Below, one piece after another: positions 24,851-33,617 of a stretch of DNA of 64,000 nt (positions are counted from its first letter, which is position 1; the number at the start of each line of letters is the position of its first letter). Origin of the DNA: Pelobacter sp. GTDB taxonomy: Bacteria > Desulfobacterota > Desulfuromonadia > Geobacterales > Pseudopelobacteraceae. The stretch covers positions 1 through 64,000 of the forward strand of contig JAVBXN010000060.1 of the NCBI GenBank assembly GCA_030824515.1, written 5' to 3'. A program made the translations under genes and the position numbers. Below the pieces are notes generated by a model. It saw only the letters and a list, made by a program, of their open reading frames with translations. It was not told the DNA's origin and did no database searches.

Positions 24851-25111
24851 TTACTTGTGGCATTCCTTGCAGCCGGTCGGGCCCTTTTTCATGTCGGAGT
24901 GGCAACCTTTGCAGCTCTTGTGAGCAAAGTCCTTGCCGAAGCCTTCGATCTTGCCGGCGCCCTTCTCGTGGCACTTCTTGCAGTCTTTCAGAGCTTCCTG
25001 GTGGGCCTTGTGGTTAAACTTGACGCCTTTTTTCATTTCGATTACGTCGCCGGCAAATGCGGTTCCTGCAAAAGCTACCATGGCAATCAGTGCAACTAAA
25101 GTCTTTTTCAT
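24851..25111 (-). CDS. Periplasmic triheme cytochrome c7 (PpcA family)
   Basis: 86 residues from ATG 25111 (GGAGAGACAG upstream). A signal peptide (MKKTLVALIAMVAFAGTAFA) is followed by a mature chain of about 66 residues with three CxxCH haem motifs: CKKCH, CKGCH, CKECH, plus distal His residues such as HKAH. This is the PpcA-type cytochrome c7 layout used in periplasmic electron transfer to outer-membrane systems in Geobacter. A close paralogue lies about 250 bases upstream on the same strand. The two have separate leaders, so may be expressed separately. Confidence 0.95.
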   Translation of the reverse strand: MKKTLVALIAMVAFAGTAFAGDVIEMKKGVKFNHKAHQEALKDCKKCHEKGAGKIEGFGKDFAHKSCKGCHSDMKKGPTGCKECHK

Positions 25112-25184
25112 TCTGTCTCTCCTTGTTATGTTTTTTTTCCGCACAAAAGCGCAGGAAAGTTGTAGGTGTGTTAAATGAAAACAA

Positions 25185-25247
25185 ACATCATGATGTATAC
25201 GGCTTCAAAGCTTTAACCGTATAACATATCATCCGAGAAAAAGTAAA
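25185..25247 (-). promoter_or_regulatory. Candidate promoter and palindromes before the first cytochrome gene
   Basis: On the minus strand TTTACT (25242-25247), an 18-base gap, and TATACG (25218-25223) could form a promoter. Downstream are a 7-bp inverted repeat TATACGG/CCGTATA (25196-25202 and 25217-25223) and a perfect 12-bp palindrome ACATCATGATGT (25185-25196), suggesting repressor control. Confidence 0.35.
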
Positions 25248-25361
25248 TACCATTTTAAAACCATAATTGTTATTAATTATTAAGACTTTCGCGTTTCTCG
25301 CTGCAGAGGTTTGGGTGCGTATTAACCCCTGCCCGGGTTTACGGGTTTATCTCCTGACAGA

Positions 25362-25625
25362 TTATTTCTTATGACAGTCGTTGCAGCCCGTTGGCCCCTT
25401 CTTCATGTCGGTATGGCAGCCTTTGCATGTTTTGTGAGCCCAGTCCTTGCCGAAACCGGCAATTTTCCCAGGTCCCTTCTCGTGGCACTTTTTGCAATCT
25501 TTGAGCATCTCCTGGTGTTTTTTGTGCGGGAACTTTATACCTCGCTTCATTTCGATTACATCTGCGGCAAAGGTTGTTCCGGAAAAAGCGACCAAAGCGA
25601 ACATGGCAATGACAGTTTTTTTCAT
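25362..25625 (-). CDS. Periplasmic triheme cytochrome c7 (PpcA family), second copy
   Basis: 87 residues from ATG 25625 (AAAGGAG upstream; the frame to 25709 has no RBS). Signal peptide MKKTVIAMFALVAFSGTTFA, then a mature chain with CKKCH, CKGCH and CNDCH haem motifs and lysine-rich surfaces. It is highly similar along its whole length to the neighbouring cytochrome (shared DVIEMK, KFGH-like and GFGKD segments), indicating a tandem duplication with later divergence. The multiple lysines near the haems are typical of PpcA docking surfaces. Confidence 0.95.
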   Translation of the reverse strand: MKKTVIAMFALVAFSGTTFAADVIEMKRGIKFPHKKHQEMLKDCKKCHEKGPGKIAGFGKDWAHKTCKGCHTDMKKGPTGCNDCHKK

Positions 25626-25776
25626 CAGTAGTTCTCCTTTTTGATGGTTTCCGTGAATACCAAAAAGCTGAGTGACTCCTATACTACATTTCACATGCCA
25701 ATACATCACAATTATTTAAAACCATCGTGATTACAGTGACTAATTAAAAATATCGGAGCCGATGGCCGCTTTGAAT

Positions 25777-25790
25777 ACCGCAATTGCGGT
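25777..25790. promoter_or_regulatory. 14-bp palindrome before gspG
   Basis: ACCGCAATTGCGGT, a perfect palindrome between the divergent cytochrome and gspG genes. It could be a dimeric regulator site for either gene; the 5-bp stem with AATT loop is too short for a good terminator. Confidence 0.35.
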
Positions 25791-25909
25791 GGTGTTGTTT
25801 CTATTTGAGTCATTGTCGGATTTAATTTTCTTGCCAGAGCCGATTCGCTTTTGTAAAGTCCAACAACTGCAACAACTGCCCTAAATCGAAAATACGGAGG
25901 AACAGGCCA

Positions 25910-26350
25910 ATGCGGCATATCGGCAACAAAAAGGGTTTTACGCTGATTGAGATCATGGTTGTAATAGTCATCCTGGCGCTACTGGCGGCGCTGGTCGGAC
26001 CCAAGCTGATGGGGCGCACCGACGACGCCAAGATTACCGACGCCAGGGTGCAGATTAAGAACATCGAAACCGCGCTCAAACTCTACAAGCTGGACAACGG
26101 CAATTACCCTACAACCGAGCAGGGGCTTACTTCGCTGGTTACCAAGCCGACGGTCGGCGTCATACCGAAGAGCTATAAAGAGGGGGGCTATCTGGAGAGC
26201 AAAAAGATACCGAAAGACCCCTGGGGCAATGATTATCTGTACGTGTCACCAGGCGAACATGGCGATTACGATCTCTTCTCATATGGCGCAGATAGCGCAA
26301 AAGGCGGCGAGGGGAAAAACGCCGACATCTCCAACTGGGATACAAAATAA
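25910..26350 (+). CDS. gspG: Type II secretion major pseudopilin GspG-like
   Basis: 146 residues from ATG 25910 (CGGAGG upstream). A short leader ends in KKG followed by [20 protein letters not shown], the prepilin peptidase site and hydrophobic helix with the conserved Glu at +5. The C-terminal half has the GspG signature: [27 protein letters not shown] and [15 protein letters not shown], with the calcium-binding loop. The gene stands alone here, with no other type II secretion genes nearby, so it must either join components encoded elsewhere or have a separate role. Confidence 0.93.
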   Translation: MRHIGNKKGFTLIEIMVVIVILALLAALVGPKLMGRTDDAKITDARVQIKNIETALKLYKLDNGNYPTTEQGLTSLVTKPTVGVIPKSYKEGGYLESKKIPKDPWGNDYLYVSPGEHGDYDLFSYGADSAKGGEGKNADISNWDTK

Positions 26351-26372
26351 GAAAGCATTTCTCATAATATAG

Positions 26373-26400
26373 TTGATATTTTGAAAATCTGCGCTATAGT
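26373..26400 (+). promoter_or_regulatory. Sigma-70 promoter of ppdK
   Basis: -35 TTGATA (26373-26378), 16-base spacer, -10 TATAGT (26395-26400). Each element has five of six consensus bases. Confidence 0.7.
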
Positions 26401-26410
26401 CTGATCCTCT

Positions 26411-26443
26411 AAACGGTTATTTTTATTGTAAATAAACGTTTTT
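26411..26443 (+). terminator. Attenuator-like hairpin in the ppdK leader
   Basis: AAACG-G-TTATTT (26411-26422) pairs with AAATAA-A-CGTTT (26430-26441), with one mismatch, followed directly by a T run. It sits about 10 bases after the predicted transcription start and 50 bases before the gene, so it could attenuate or pause transcription. The stem is AT-rich and thus weak. Confidence 0.4.
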
Positions 26444-26492
26444 AGTGAGTGTAAATCGCGTAAGCGTTAACTATCCAAGAGGAGGCAGCACA

Positions 26493-29147
26493 ATGGCGCA
26501 GAAGTTCGTGTATTTCTATGGTAATGGTCAGGCAGAGGGTCGGGCCGATATGAAAAACCTGCTGGGGGGCAAGGGGGCCAATCTGGCCGAGATGACCAGC
26601 ATCGGCCTTCCGGTTCCTCCCGGTTTTACCATCACCACCGAAGTATGCACCGAGTATTATAAAAACAACAGTACCTATCCCGCCTCACTGGCCGCCGAAG
26701 TCGCCGCCAACCTGAAAGAAGTTGAAAAGTTGATGGGGCGCACCTTTGGCGATCCCCACAATCCGCTGCTCGTTTCTGTCCGTTCCGGCGCCCGGGCCTC
26801 CATGCCCGGCATGATGGACACCATCCTCAACCTGGGTCTCAACGATACCACCGTGCAGGGCATCATCTCCCAGAGCGGCGATGAGCGCTTCGCCTACGAT
26901 GCCTACCGCCGCTTCGTACAGATGTACTCCGACGTTGTGATGGGGATGGACAAACACGTTCTTGAACACCTGCTCGAAGAGAAAAAACACGAAAAGGGCG
27001 TGCATCTCGATACCGAACTGAGCGCTTCCGACTGGAAAGAGCTGGTGGCCGCATTCAAAGCCGCCATCAAGGAAGTGCTGGGAGTCGCGTTTCCTGAAGA
27101 GCCTGAGGCCCAGTTGTGGGGCGCCATCAGCGCCGTGTTCGGATCGTGGATGAATCAGCGTGCGATCACCTATCGCCGTCTTAACAATATTCCTGCCGAG
27201 TGGGGCACTGCGGTAAACGTACAGTCAATGGTATACGGCAACATGGGTGACGATTGTGCCACTGGAGTCGCTTTTACTCGCGATCCTTCCACCGGTGAAA
27301 ACTATTTCTATGGCGAGTACCTGGTCAACGCCCAGGGCGAGGACGTGGTCGCGGGTATCCGCACTCCCCAGCCGATCAACCGCGCCAAGGCGACCACCCT
27401 TCCGCCGATGGAAGAGGTGCTGCCGGAATGCTACCAACAACTGGCCAGTATTCGCGACATCCTTGAGAAACATTACAAGGATATGCAGGATATCGAGTTC
27501 ACGATAGAAAAAGGCAAGCTCTTCATGTTGCAGACCAGAAACGGCAAGCGCACCGCGCCGGCAGCGATCAAGATCGCGGTCGATATGGTTCGCGAGGGGC
27601 TGATCGACGAAAAGACCGCCGTACTGCGCGTGGCCCCGTCGCAGCTCGATCAGCTGCTGCACCCGTCTCTTGATCCGAAGGCCAAGAAGGACATTATCGC
27701 AAAAGGTCTGCCGGCTTCACCGGGCGCCGTTTCGGGTGAGGTTATCTTTACCGCCGATGAAGCGGAAGCCGAAGCCAAGACCGGCCGCAAGGTGATCCTG
27801 GTCCGTGTCGAGACCTCACCCGAAGACATCCACGGCATGCATGCCGCCCAGGGTATCCTGACCGCTCGTGGCGGCATGACTTCCCACGCTGCGGTCGTGG
27901 CCAGGGGCATGGGCAAGTGCTGTGTAGCCGGTTGCGGTGACATCAAGGTTGATTATGCCAACCAGTGCTTCACGACCCGCAACGGCACAGTAGTCAAGCG
28001 CGGTGACATCATCACCCTGGATGGTTCGCTGGGCGAGGTCATTCTGGGTGAAGTGCCGACCGTGTCTCCCCAGTTGACCGGCGATTTTGCCCAGTTGATG
28101 CAGTGGGCCGACAAGTACCGCACGATGAAGGTCCGCACCAATGCCGACACGCCGCACGATTCCAAGGTGGCGCGTGAGTTCGGAGCCGAGGGCATCGGCC
28201 TGTGCCGCACCGAACATATGTTCTTCGACGCCGAGCGGATCGCCGCAGTGCGCGAGATGATCCTTTCCGAGGAGCTTGAGGGGCGCGAACTGGCCCTGGC
28301 CAAGATCATGCCGATGCAGAAAGGCGACTTCATCGGTATCTTCCGTGAAATGAAGGGGCTGCCGGTTACGATCCGCCTGCTCGACCCGCCTCTGCACGAG
28401 TTCCTGCCCCAGGAAGAGCGGGATATCGAGGAACTGTCCAAGACCATGAAGGTGCCGGTCAACGCCATCAAGCACAAGATCGAGTCTCTGCACGAATTCA
28501 ACCCGATGCTGGGTCACCGTGGCTGCCGCCTGGGAATCACCTACCCAGAGGTCTACAACATGCAGGTGCGGGCAATCATGGAAGCGGCCTGCGAACTGGT
28601 CAAGAACGAAGGCTTCAGCATCGTACCGGAGATCATGATCCCGCTGATCGCCACGGTCAAGGAGCTGTCGGTTCTCAAACAGAACGCGGTGGCGATCTGT
28701 GACGAGATTATCGCCCAGTACGGAGTCAAGGTCGAATACCTGATCGGCACGATGATCGAGCTGCCGCGGGCTGCGCTGACAGCCGATGAAATCGCCACCG
28801 AGGCCGAATTCTTTTCTTTCGGCACCAACGACCTGACCCAGACCACCTTCGGCCTCTCACGCGACGACGCCGGCAAGTTCCTGCCGTTCTATGTGGATAA
28901 CGGCATCCTGCCGGAAGATCCGTTTGTCTCGCTGGACCAGGCCGGCGTCGGCAAGCTGGTCAAGATGGCCTGCGAACTGGGACGCTCCACCCGCGCCAAC
29001 ATCAAACTCGGCATCTGCGGTGAGCATGGCGGAGATCCGGCCTCGGTGATCTTCTGCCACAACATCGGGCTTGATTATGTTTCCTGTTCACCTTTCCGGG
29101 TTCCCGTAGCCCGTCTGGCTGCGGCCCACGCGGCAATCGCCAAGTAG
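26493..29147 (+). CDS. ppdK: Pyruvate, phosphate dikinase
   Basis: 884 residues from ATG 26493 (AAGAGGAGG upstream; an in-frame start at 26445 lacks an RBS). The enzyme interconverts pyruvate, ATP and phosphate with PEP, AMP and pyrophosphate. The N-terminal ATP-grasp domain shows [13 protein letters not shown] and [17 protein letters not shown], the central phosphohistidine domain has [15 protein letters not shown] with the catalytic His, and the C-terminal TIM barrel has [10 protein letters not shown] and [12 protein letters not shown] with CGEHGGDP. In an anaerobic acetate-using organism it would help supply PEP for gluconeogenesis, an inference. Confidence 0.97.
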   Translation: MAQKFVYFYGNGQAEGRADMKNLLGGKGANLAEMTSIGLPVPPGFTITTEVCTEYYKNNSTYPASLAAEVAANLKEVEKLMGRTFGDPHNPLLVSVRSGARASMPGMMDTILNLGLNDTTVQGIISQSGDERFAYDAYRRFVQMYSDVVMGMDKHVLEHLLEEKKHEKGVHLDTELSASDWKELVAAFKAAIKEVLGVAFPEEPEAQLWGAISAVFGSWMNQRAITYRRLNNIPAEWGTAVNVQSMVYGNMGDDCATGVAFTRDPSTGENYFYGEYLVNAQGEDVVAGIRTPQPINRAKATTLPPMEEVLPECYQQLASIRDILEKHYKDMQDIEFTIEKGKLFMLQTRNGKRTAPAAIKIAVDMVREGLIDEKTAVLRVAPSQLDQLLHPSLDPKAKKDIIAKGLPASPGAVSGEVIFTADEAEAEAKTGRKVILVRVETSPEDIHGMHAAQGILTARGGMTSHAAVVARGMGKCCVAGCGDIKVDYANQCFTTRNGTVVKRGDIITLDGSLGEVILGEVPTVSPQLTGDFAQLMQWADKYRTMKVRTNADTPHDSKVAREFGAEGIGLCRTEHMFFDAERIAAVREMILSEELEGRELALAKIMPMQKGDFIGIFREMKGLPVTIRLLDPPLHEFLPQEERDIEELSKTMKVPVNAIKHKIESLHEFNPMLGHRGCRLGITYPEVYNMQVRAIMEAACELVKNEGFSIVPEIMIPLIATVKELSVLKQNAVAICDEIIAQYGVKVEYLIGTMIELPRAALTADEIATEAEFFSFGTNDLTQTTFGLSRDDAGKFLPFYVDNGILPEDPFVSLDQAGVGKLVKMACELGRSTRANIKLGICGEHGGDPASVIFCHNIGLDYVSCSPFRVPVARLAAAHAAIAK

Positions 29148-29168
29148 CAGCTTCACGCAATACAACGC

Positions 29169-29208
29169 AAAAAAGGATGGGCCGGTTACGGTCCATCCTT
29201 TTTTTGTC
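29169..29208 (+). terminator. Intrinsic terminator of ppdK
   Basis: AAAAAAGGATGG (29169-29180) pairs with CCATCCTTTTTT around a GCC/GGT-extended loop and ends in a T run. Very strong and partly usable in both directions. Confidence 0.93.
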
Positions 29209-29232
29209 TCGGCTGCTGGTTATTCAACCTAT

Positions 29233-29405
29233 AAACTGCAGTTAACCGCCGAGAAAAACGGATGCACGCCGAGAAAAACCAGGACTTACATCAAAAAAGT
29301 TGATTACCTTATTGGTTAAACCAATATTTTGTTCAAGTTTTTGATTTCTCTGCGTGTCTCGGCGTTCATCGGCGGTTAACTGTTTTTTCTGGGTTCAAAC
29401 TGCAG
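29233..29405. repeat. Repeat-like intergenic element with inverted arms
   Basis: Arms CAGTTAACCGCCGA (29239-29252) and its exact reverse complement (29369-29382) enclose a second matching pair ACGCCGAGA (29266-29274) / TCTCGGCGT (29357-29365) and a central palindrome ATTGGTT-A-AACCAAT (29311-29325). The 9-base word AAACTGCAG occurs directly repeated at both edges (29233-29241, 29397-29405). Within the left arm CGCCGAGAAAAAC is repeated in tandem (29248, 29268). No ORF is inside. Confidence 0.55.
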
Positions 29406-29422
29406 GCTATCCTGCCGGTGGA

Positions 29423-29971
29423 TTATTTCTCCCCGAACACCAGCGCGCTGAAGATGTAGATGTCGCAGTCCCCGCTCCAGGCGTCTTCCGGCAGGCCGGC
29501 CTTGATGCAGGTGTGGCGCAGGAACTCGTCGCGGCTCCAGCCGTATTCGGTGGCCACCTGCGGCAGCAACACCCCGCGATAGCTCCCCTTGACGATGTAG
29601 ATGCCATGAGTGCCGACCTGGATCTGATCGACCGACGAGACCCTCTCCAGCGGCGACAACACCGAGATGTCGATTTCGAAGTCGTCCAGGTCGTGCGTCT
29701 TCATCGGGTAGAAGCGCGGGTCGCGGGTGGCCGCCGATACCGCCATCTCCTGGACCAGCCTGTAAAGCGGCTGATCGGAGATGAAGTTGCCGATGCAGCC
29801 GCGCAACTGCCCCTTCTGCTTGATCGTCACAAAACAGCCAGTTTGCAGGTTGAGCCCTGCCGCCGCGGTCTCGATTGCCGGAACGTTTCCGCCGGTCACA
29901 TACTCGACAACAGTATCCCGCGCGATCTTCAACAGTTGTGCCTGCTCTCTCTTGGTCAGGAGTTCCGCCAT
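29423..29971 (-). CDS. AMMECR1-domain protein
   Basis: 182 residues, a single AMMECR1 domain (AmmeMemoRadiSam system protein A type). The signature LRGCIGNF is present, followed by AVSAATRDPRFYPM and the conserved GIYIVKGSYRGVLLPQV and EYGWSRDEFLRHTC segments. The biochemical role is unproven. Related proteins are often found with a Memo-domain protein and a radical SAM enzyme, but those are not next to it here. It lies 23 bases after def in a three-gene minus-strand group. Confidence 0.9.
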   Translation of the reverse strand: MAELLTKREQAQLLKIARDTVVEYVTGGNVPAIETAAAGLNLQTGCFVTIKQKGQLRGCIGNFISDQPLYRLVQEMAVSAATRDPRFYPMKTHDLDDFEIDISVLSPLERVSSVDQIQVGTHGIYIVKGSYRGVLLPQVATEYGWSRDEFLRHTCIKAGLPEDAWSGDCDIYIFSALVFGEK

Positions 29972-29994
29972 GATCCTCTCCTCAGTCTGGAAAT

Positions 29995-30501
29995 CTAGGA
30001 ATAGTTCTTTCTCCGGAAGAGACCGGTCTTGATGCTGACGATCCGGTCGAGAAACAGTACGCCGTCCAGATGGTCCATTTCGTGCTGCAGGGCAACTGCT
30101 TCGAAACCGCTGGCGGTGATCTCACGGCTGCTGCCGTCGCTTTCGCTGAAACGGACCGTGATCTCCGTGGCGCGGTCCACATCGCCGGTATAGTCGGGAA
30201 CGCTCATGCACCCCTCGCGCATCACGGCGAGTCCACTACGGGCGACAATCTCGGGGTTGATCATGCAGAGCAGGCCGTGGTTGTTCTCTTTGCCGAGCCG
30301 GTTCTTGGATACATCCACGACGCAGACCCGCAGGGTCACGCCGATCTGGGAGGCGGCTACGCCGACCGAACCGGGGCCGGCATGCATCGTATCCACCAGA
30401 TCCCGGATCAGGTCGACTATGCACTGGTCGATGCCCTCGACCCGTTTGCAGACTCTCTTCAAGACAGGGTGCGGATATCTCAGAATAGGTTGAACTGCCA
30501 T
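29995..30501 (-). CDS. def: Peptide deformylase
   Basis: 168 residues. It removes the formyl group from the N-terminal methionine of new proteins. The three metal-site motifs are all present: GVAASQIG (motif I), EGCMSVP (motif II, metal Cys) and QHEMDHLDG (motif III, metal His pair and catalytic Glu). The length is normal. It starts 2 bases after the end of the ACT-domain gene and is the middle gene of the operon. No fmt gene is adjacent. Confidence 0.95.
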   Translation of the reverse strand: MAVQPILRYPHPVLKRVCKRVEGIDQCIVDLIRDLVDTMHAGPGSVGVAASQIGVTLRVCVVDVSKNRLGKENNHGLLCMINPEIVARSGLAVMREGCMSVPDYTGDVDRATEITVRFSESDGSSREITASGFEAVALQHEMDHLDGVLFLDRIVSIKTGLFRRKNYS

Positions 30502-30503
30502 GG

Positions 30504-31064
30504 TCAGAAAGCCACCGGCGTCACGACGCGTACGCCGATTTCCACGCTCAGCTCTTTTTTCAGCTTCTCCAGCAGTTTTTCAACTCCTTCAGGCGTTTCC
30601 CCCTCCGGCAGCGCCACCTCCAGCATCAGCACATAGACCGGCTCCTGCGGCGTGCCGATCAGCTTGGTGTTGAGATCCATGATGTTGATATTGCGTCCGG
30701 CCAGTTCGCGGGTGACGCGGTAGACGATTCCCGGCTGGTCGGCGCCGTAGACCGAGATGATGCAGATCTCGCTGTCGGTCTCCTGGCGGATGATTTCATC
30801 GGCGTGCAGGGTGCGTACGGCCAAAGACATCCCCAGTGCGTCACAGGCCGGTTTCAGCTCGTCGAACAGGCGTGCCTTGCTGAAGGGGCGCTGATGGGAA
30901 ACGATCAGGATCATGGCAAACTCGCCGGCCAGCATCGTGCAGCTGGAGTCGGCCAGGTTGCACCCCAGGCGAAACAGGCCTTCGGTGATGCCGGCCACGA
31001 TCCCGGGGCGGTCCTTGCCGACCACGGATACGGCGTAATGCAGTGTTTCCGGCTGTGGCGTCAT
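30504..31064 (-). CDS. Tandem ACT-domain protein (GcvR-like)
   Basis: 186 residues with two ACT domains: the first at about 8-85 (SVVGKDRPGIVAGITEGLF), the second at about 98-180 (SVYGADQPGIVYRVTRELA). The layout resembles GcvR, a repressor of the glycine cleavage system that binds glycine, and related amino-acid sensors. No DNA-binding domain is visible, so it would act through a partner. It is first of the ACT-def-AMMECR1 group and divergent from the molybdopterin oxidoreductase across 112 bases. Confidence 0.88.
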   Translation of the reverse strand: MTPQPETLHYAVSVVGKDRPGIVAGITEGLFRLGCNLADSSCTMLAGEFAMILIVSHQRPFSKARLFDELKPACDALGMSLAVRTLHADEIIRQETDSEICIISVYGADQPGIVYRVTRELAGRNINIMDLNTKLIGTPQEPVYVLMLEVALPEGETPEGVEKLLEKLKKELSVEIGVRVVTPVAF

Positions 31065-31176
31065 AATTAACCTCCAACGATAATGTTGCGAATGTGGTTA
31101 TCATCATTCGATTTCATCTGCAAATGTTTTTTGGAATCGGGTATATTACCTCGCATCTGTCACAGGAGGAATCGCC

Positions 31177-33189
31177 ATGCCCACAGTTATCACCCGTTCC
31201 GTCTGCCCCTTCGACTGTCCCGATACCTGCGGCCTGCTGGTGGAGGTTGAAGACGGCCGCGCGATTAAAGTCAGCGGCGATCCGCAGCATCCAGTTACCC
31301 GGGGGCTGCTCTGCTCCAAGATGCTGCATTACGAGCGTAGCGTGCATTCGCCGCGCCGTCTGACCGTGCCGTTGCTGCGGAGCGGGGCCAAGGGGGCTGG
31401 TGAGTTCAGGCCGATCACCTGGGACGAGGCGATTGAACGGATCTGTTCCCGCTGGCAGGAACTGGCCGCTCGCTATGGCGGCCAGAGCATCCTGCCCTAT
31501 TCCTATGCCGGCACGATGGGACTGGTGCAGCGCAACAGCGGCCATCCCTTCTTTCACAGATTGGGCGCCTCCCGCCTGGAACGAACGATCTGCTCCCCGG
31601 CCAAGGATGCCGGCTGGAAGGCGCTGATGGGTGACACTCCGGCCATGGACCCGTCCGGGATCGGTCAGAGCGACCTGGTGATCCTGTGGGGCATCAACGC
31701 CGTTGCCACCAGCATCCATGCCATGCGCGACGCCACGGAGGCCAGGAAACGGGGCGCGCGCCTGTGGGCGATCGACACCTACCGCACGCCGACCTGCGAG
31801 GCTGCCGACGAGGCGTTTATCGTCCGCCCCGGGGGCGACGGAGCGCTGGCGCTGGGCATGATGCATGTGATCGTGAGGGAGGGTTTGACGGATCAGGCCT
31901 TTATCTCCGCCAACGTGCTGGGTTTCGATGACTTTACGGAAAAGGTCCTGCCGGACTGCACTCCGGAGCTGATGTCTCCGCTCTGCGGCCTTTCTCCGGA
32001 GACCATCAAAAGGCTGGCGAGGGAATACGCCCGGGCCGGGGCGCCCTTTATCCGTCTCGGCAGCGGGCTGACCCGTTACGCCAACGGCGCGATGACCGTG
32101 CGCACGATCAGCTGCCTCCCGGCGCTGACCGGCGCCTGGCAGCGTCCCGGGGGCGGCCTGCTGGCCGGGACCTCGACCGGGGCCGCCTTCCCGGTGCATA
32201 AGGTGACCCGCGAGGATTTCATCGGACAGCCGACCCGGCTGGTCAGCATGAACCAGCTGGGCGCGGCGCTGACCGAATTAGATTCTCCACGCGTGATGGG
32301 CCTGTATGTCTACCACTCCAACCCGGCCTCGATCGCGCCGGACCAGAATGCCGTCATCAGCGGACTGTTACGGGACGACCTGTTTACAGTGGTGCACGAG
32401 CGCTTCATGACCGACACTGCCCGCTACGCCGATATCGTCCTGCCGGCCACCTCTTCGCTGGAACATCCGGACCTGTACCGCTGCTACGGCGGCTACCACG
32501 CCCAGTGTTGCGATGCAGCCATTCCGGCGATCGGGGAGGCCAAGTCCAATTGGGACGTGTTCTGCCTGCTGGCGGAGGGGATGGGGTGGGATGAACCCTT
32601 TTTCCGGCAGTCGGCCAACGACCTGATCCGGCAGCTGATCGATTTTGATACTCCATGGCGGGATGCCGCGGACACTGAACGGCTGCGCCGGGGCGAGCCG
32701 GTGATGCTGACGCCCCCCGAAAATCAGGGGCGTGTCTGGCTGACCCCTTCCGGAAAGATCGAGATCCTCAACCAACGGGAGCAGGAACCGCTACCGCGCC
32801 TGCTGCCGACCCATGCCGAAGGTGACGGTTATCCGCTGCGACTGCAGCCGGCCGTGACCCCCCAGGCGCTCAACTCCAGCTTCTATGAACAGGAAGAGCT
32901 GCGTGGACGTCAGCAGTGCATGGAGCTGCTGATGAACCCGGCCGATGCCGCCCGGCGCGGCCTCTCCAGCGGCGATGCCGTGACGGTCTTCAATCTCTTG
33001 GGCCAGGTCAGGTTTATCCTGAATGTGACGGAACGGGTTCCGCCGGGAACGGTGGTGACCGAAGGTGTCTGGTGGAGCGAGTTCATTGCCGGTGGCCGCG
33101 GTGTGAACGCATTGACATCGCAGCGGCTGACTGATGGCGGGCGGGGGAGCACCCTCTATGATGTGGCGGTGGAGGTAAGGAAAGGGTGA
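31177..33189 (+). CDS. Molybdopterin oxidoreductase, Fe-S type
   Basis: 670 residues with CACAGGAGG-type RBS upstream. N-terminal 4Fe-4S motif CPFDCPDTCG...LLCSK (C9-C13-C17 region and a fourth Cys near 47), then the large molybdopterin-binding domains (TWDEAIERIC, WGINAVATS, IDTYRTPTCEAADE, RPGGDGALALG) and a C-terminal dinucleotide-binding domain (NPADAARRGLSSGDAVTVFN, TEGVWW). No Tat signal is visible, so it should be cytoplasmic. It is a DMSO-reductase-superfamily enzyme of unknown substrate, without partner electron-transfer subunits in the neighbourhood. The ligand region has Ser/Cys candidates but cannot be assigned by eye. Confidence 0.9.
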   Translation: MPTVITRSVCPFDCPDTCGLLVEVEDGRAIKVSGDPQHPVTRGLLCSKMLHYERSVHSPRRLTVPLLRSGAKGAGEFRPITWDEAIERICSRWQELAARYGGQSILPYSYAGTMGLVQRNSGHPFFHRLGASRLERTICSPAKDAGWKALMGDTPAMDPSGIGQSDLVILWGINAVATSIHAMRDATEARKRGARLWAIDTYRTPTCEAADEAFIVRPGGDGALALGMMHVIVREGLTDQAFISANVLGFDDFTEKVLPDCTPELMSPLCGLSPETIKRLAREYARAGAPFIRLGSGLTRYANGAMTVRTISCLPALTGAWQRPGGGLLAGTSTGAAFPVHKVTREDFIGQPTRLVSMNQLGAALTELDSPRVMGLYVYHSNPASIAPDQNAVISGLLRDDLFTVVHERFMTDTARYADIVLPATSSLEHPDLYRCYGGYHAQCCDAAIPAIGEAKSNWDVFCLLAEGMGWDEPFFRQSANDLIRQLIDFDTPWRDAADTERLRRGEPVMLTPPENQGRVWLTPSGKIEILNQREQEPLPRLLPTHAEGDGYPLRLQPAVTPQALNSSFYEQEELRGRQQCMELLMNPADAARRGLSSGDAVTVFNLLGQVRFILNVTERVPPGTVVTEGVWWSEFIAGGRGVNALTSQRLTDGGRGSTLYDVAVEVRKG

Positions 33190-33257
33190 GGTCACCATTG
33201 ATTGGATTATGTGCAATGCTGTTTTAAGGCTTGTTGGTTAGCCTGTAGATAATTATT

Positions 33258-33617
33258 TCACAGTATAGTCGCTGTTTCCATTCCCAAAACCTCACCAACC
33301 GCCTGGTACACCTGCCCCAAGGCCTCATCATCAAGTCGGAGCAGTGGTCCGTTAGCCAGACGCTTGTTGTCGATAGCGCGAAGTTGATCAACAAGCAGGT
33401 CGGAATCCTTGTTCAGGCCTCCCCGGGCGATGACGCGCAGGCGGAGCGGTTCGGCATTGTCTACCAGGTTGGTGGTGAGCGGAATGATCAGGGTTGAGGG
33501 GTGTCCGGCGTCGAGCAGCGCCTGGTTCTGCAGGATCAGCACCGGCCTGATTTTACCCGGTTCAGAACCGCGACCCGGGTTGAGGTTGGCCAGCCAGATT
33601 TCGCCGTGATTACGCAT
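33258..33617 (-). CDS. MazF/PemK-family toxin
   Basis: 119 residues from ATG 33617, with GAGG nine bases upstream inside the antitoxin gene (an ATG at 33626 is also possible). The MazF/PemK fold is shown by RGEIWLANLNPGRG-like start (here HGEIWLANLNPGRGSE), KIRPVLILQN, LIIPLTTNL, and LLVDQLRAIDNKRL. Members are usually sequence-specific mRNA endoribonucleases. It starts 8 bases before the antitoxin stop, so translation is coupled. Confidence 0.9.
   Translation of the reverse strand: MRNHGEIWLANLNPGRGSEPGKIRPVLILQNQALLDAGHPSTLIIPLTTNLVDNAEPLRLRVIARGGLNKDSDLLVDQLRAIDNKRLANGPLLRLDDEALGQVYQAVGEVLGMETATIL

Noticed and set aside
31114..32199. 361-residue minus-strand frame opposite the molybdopterin oxidoreductase
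   Set aside because: Arg/Gly/Gln-rich low-complexity translation opposite a clear gene.
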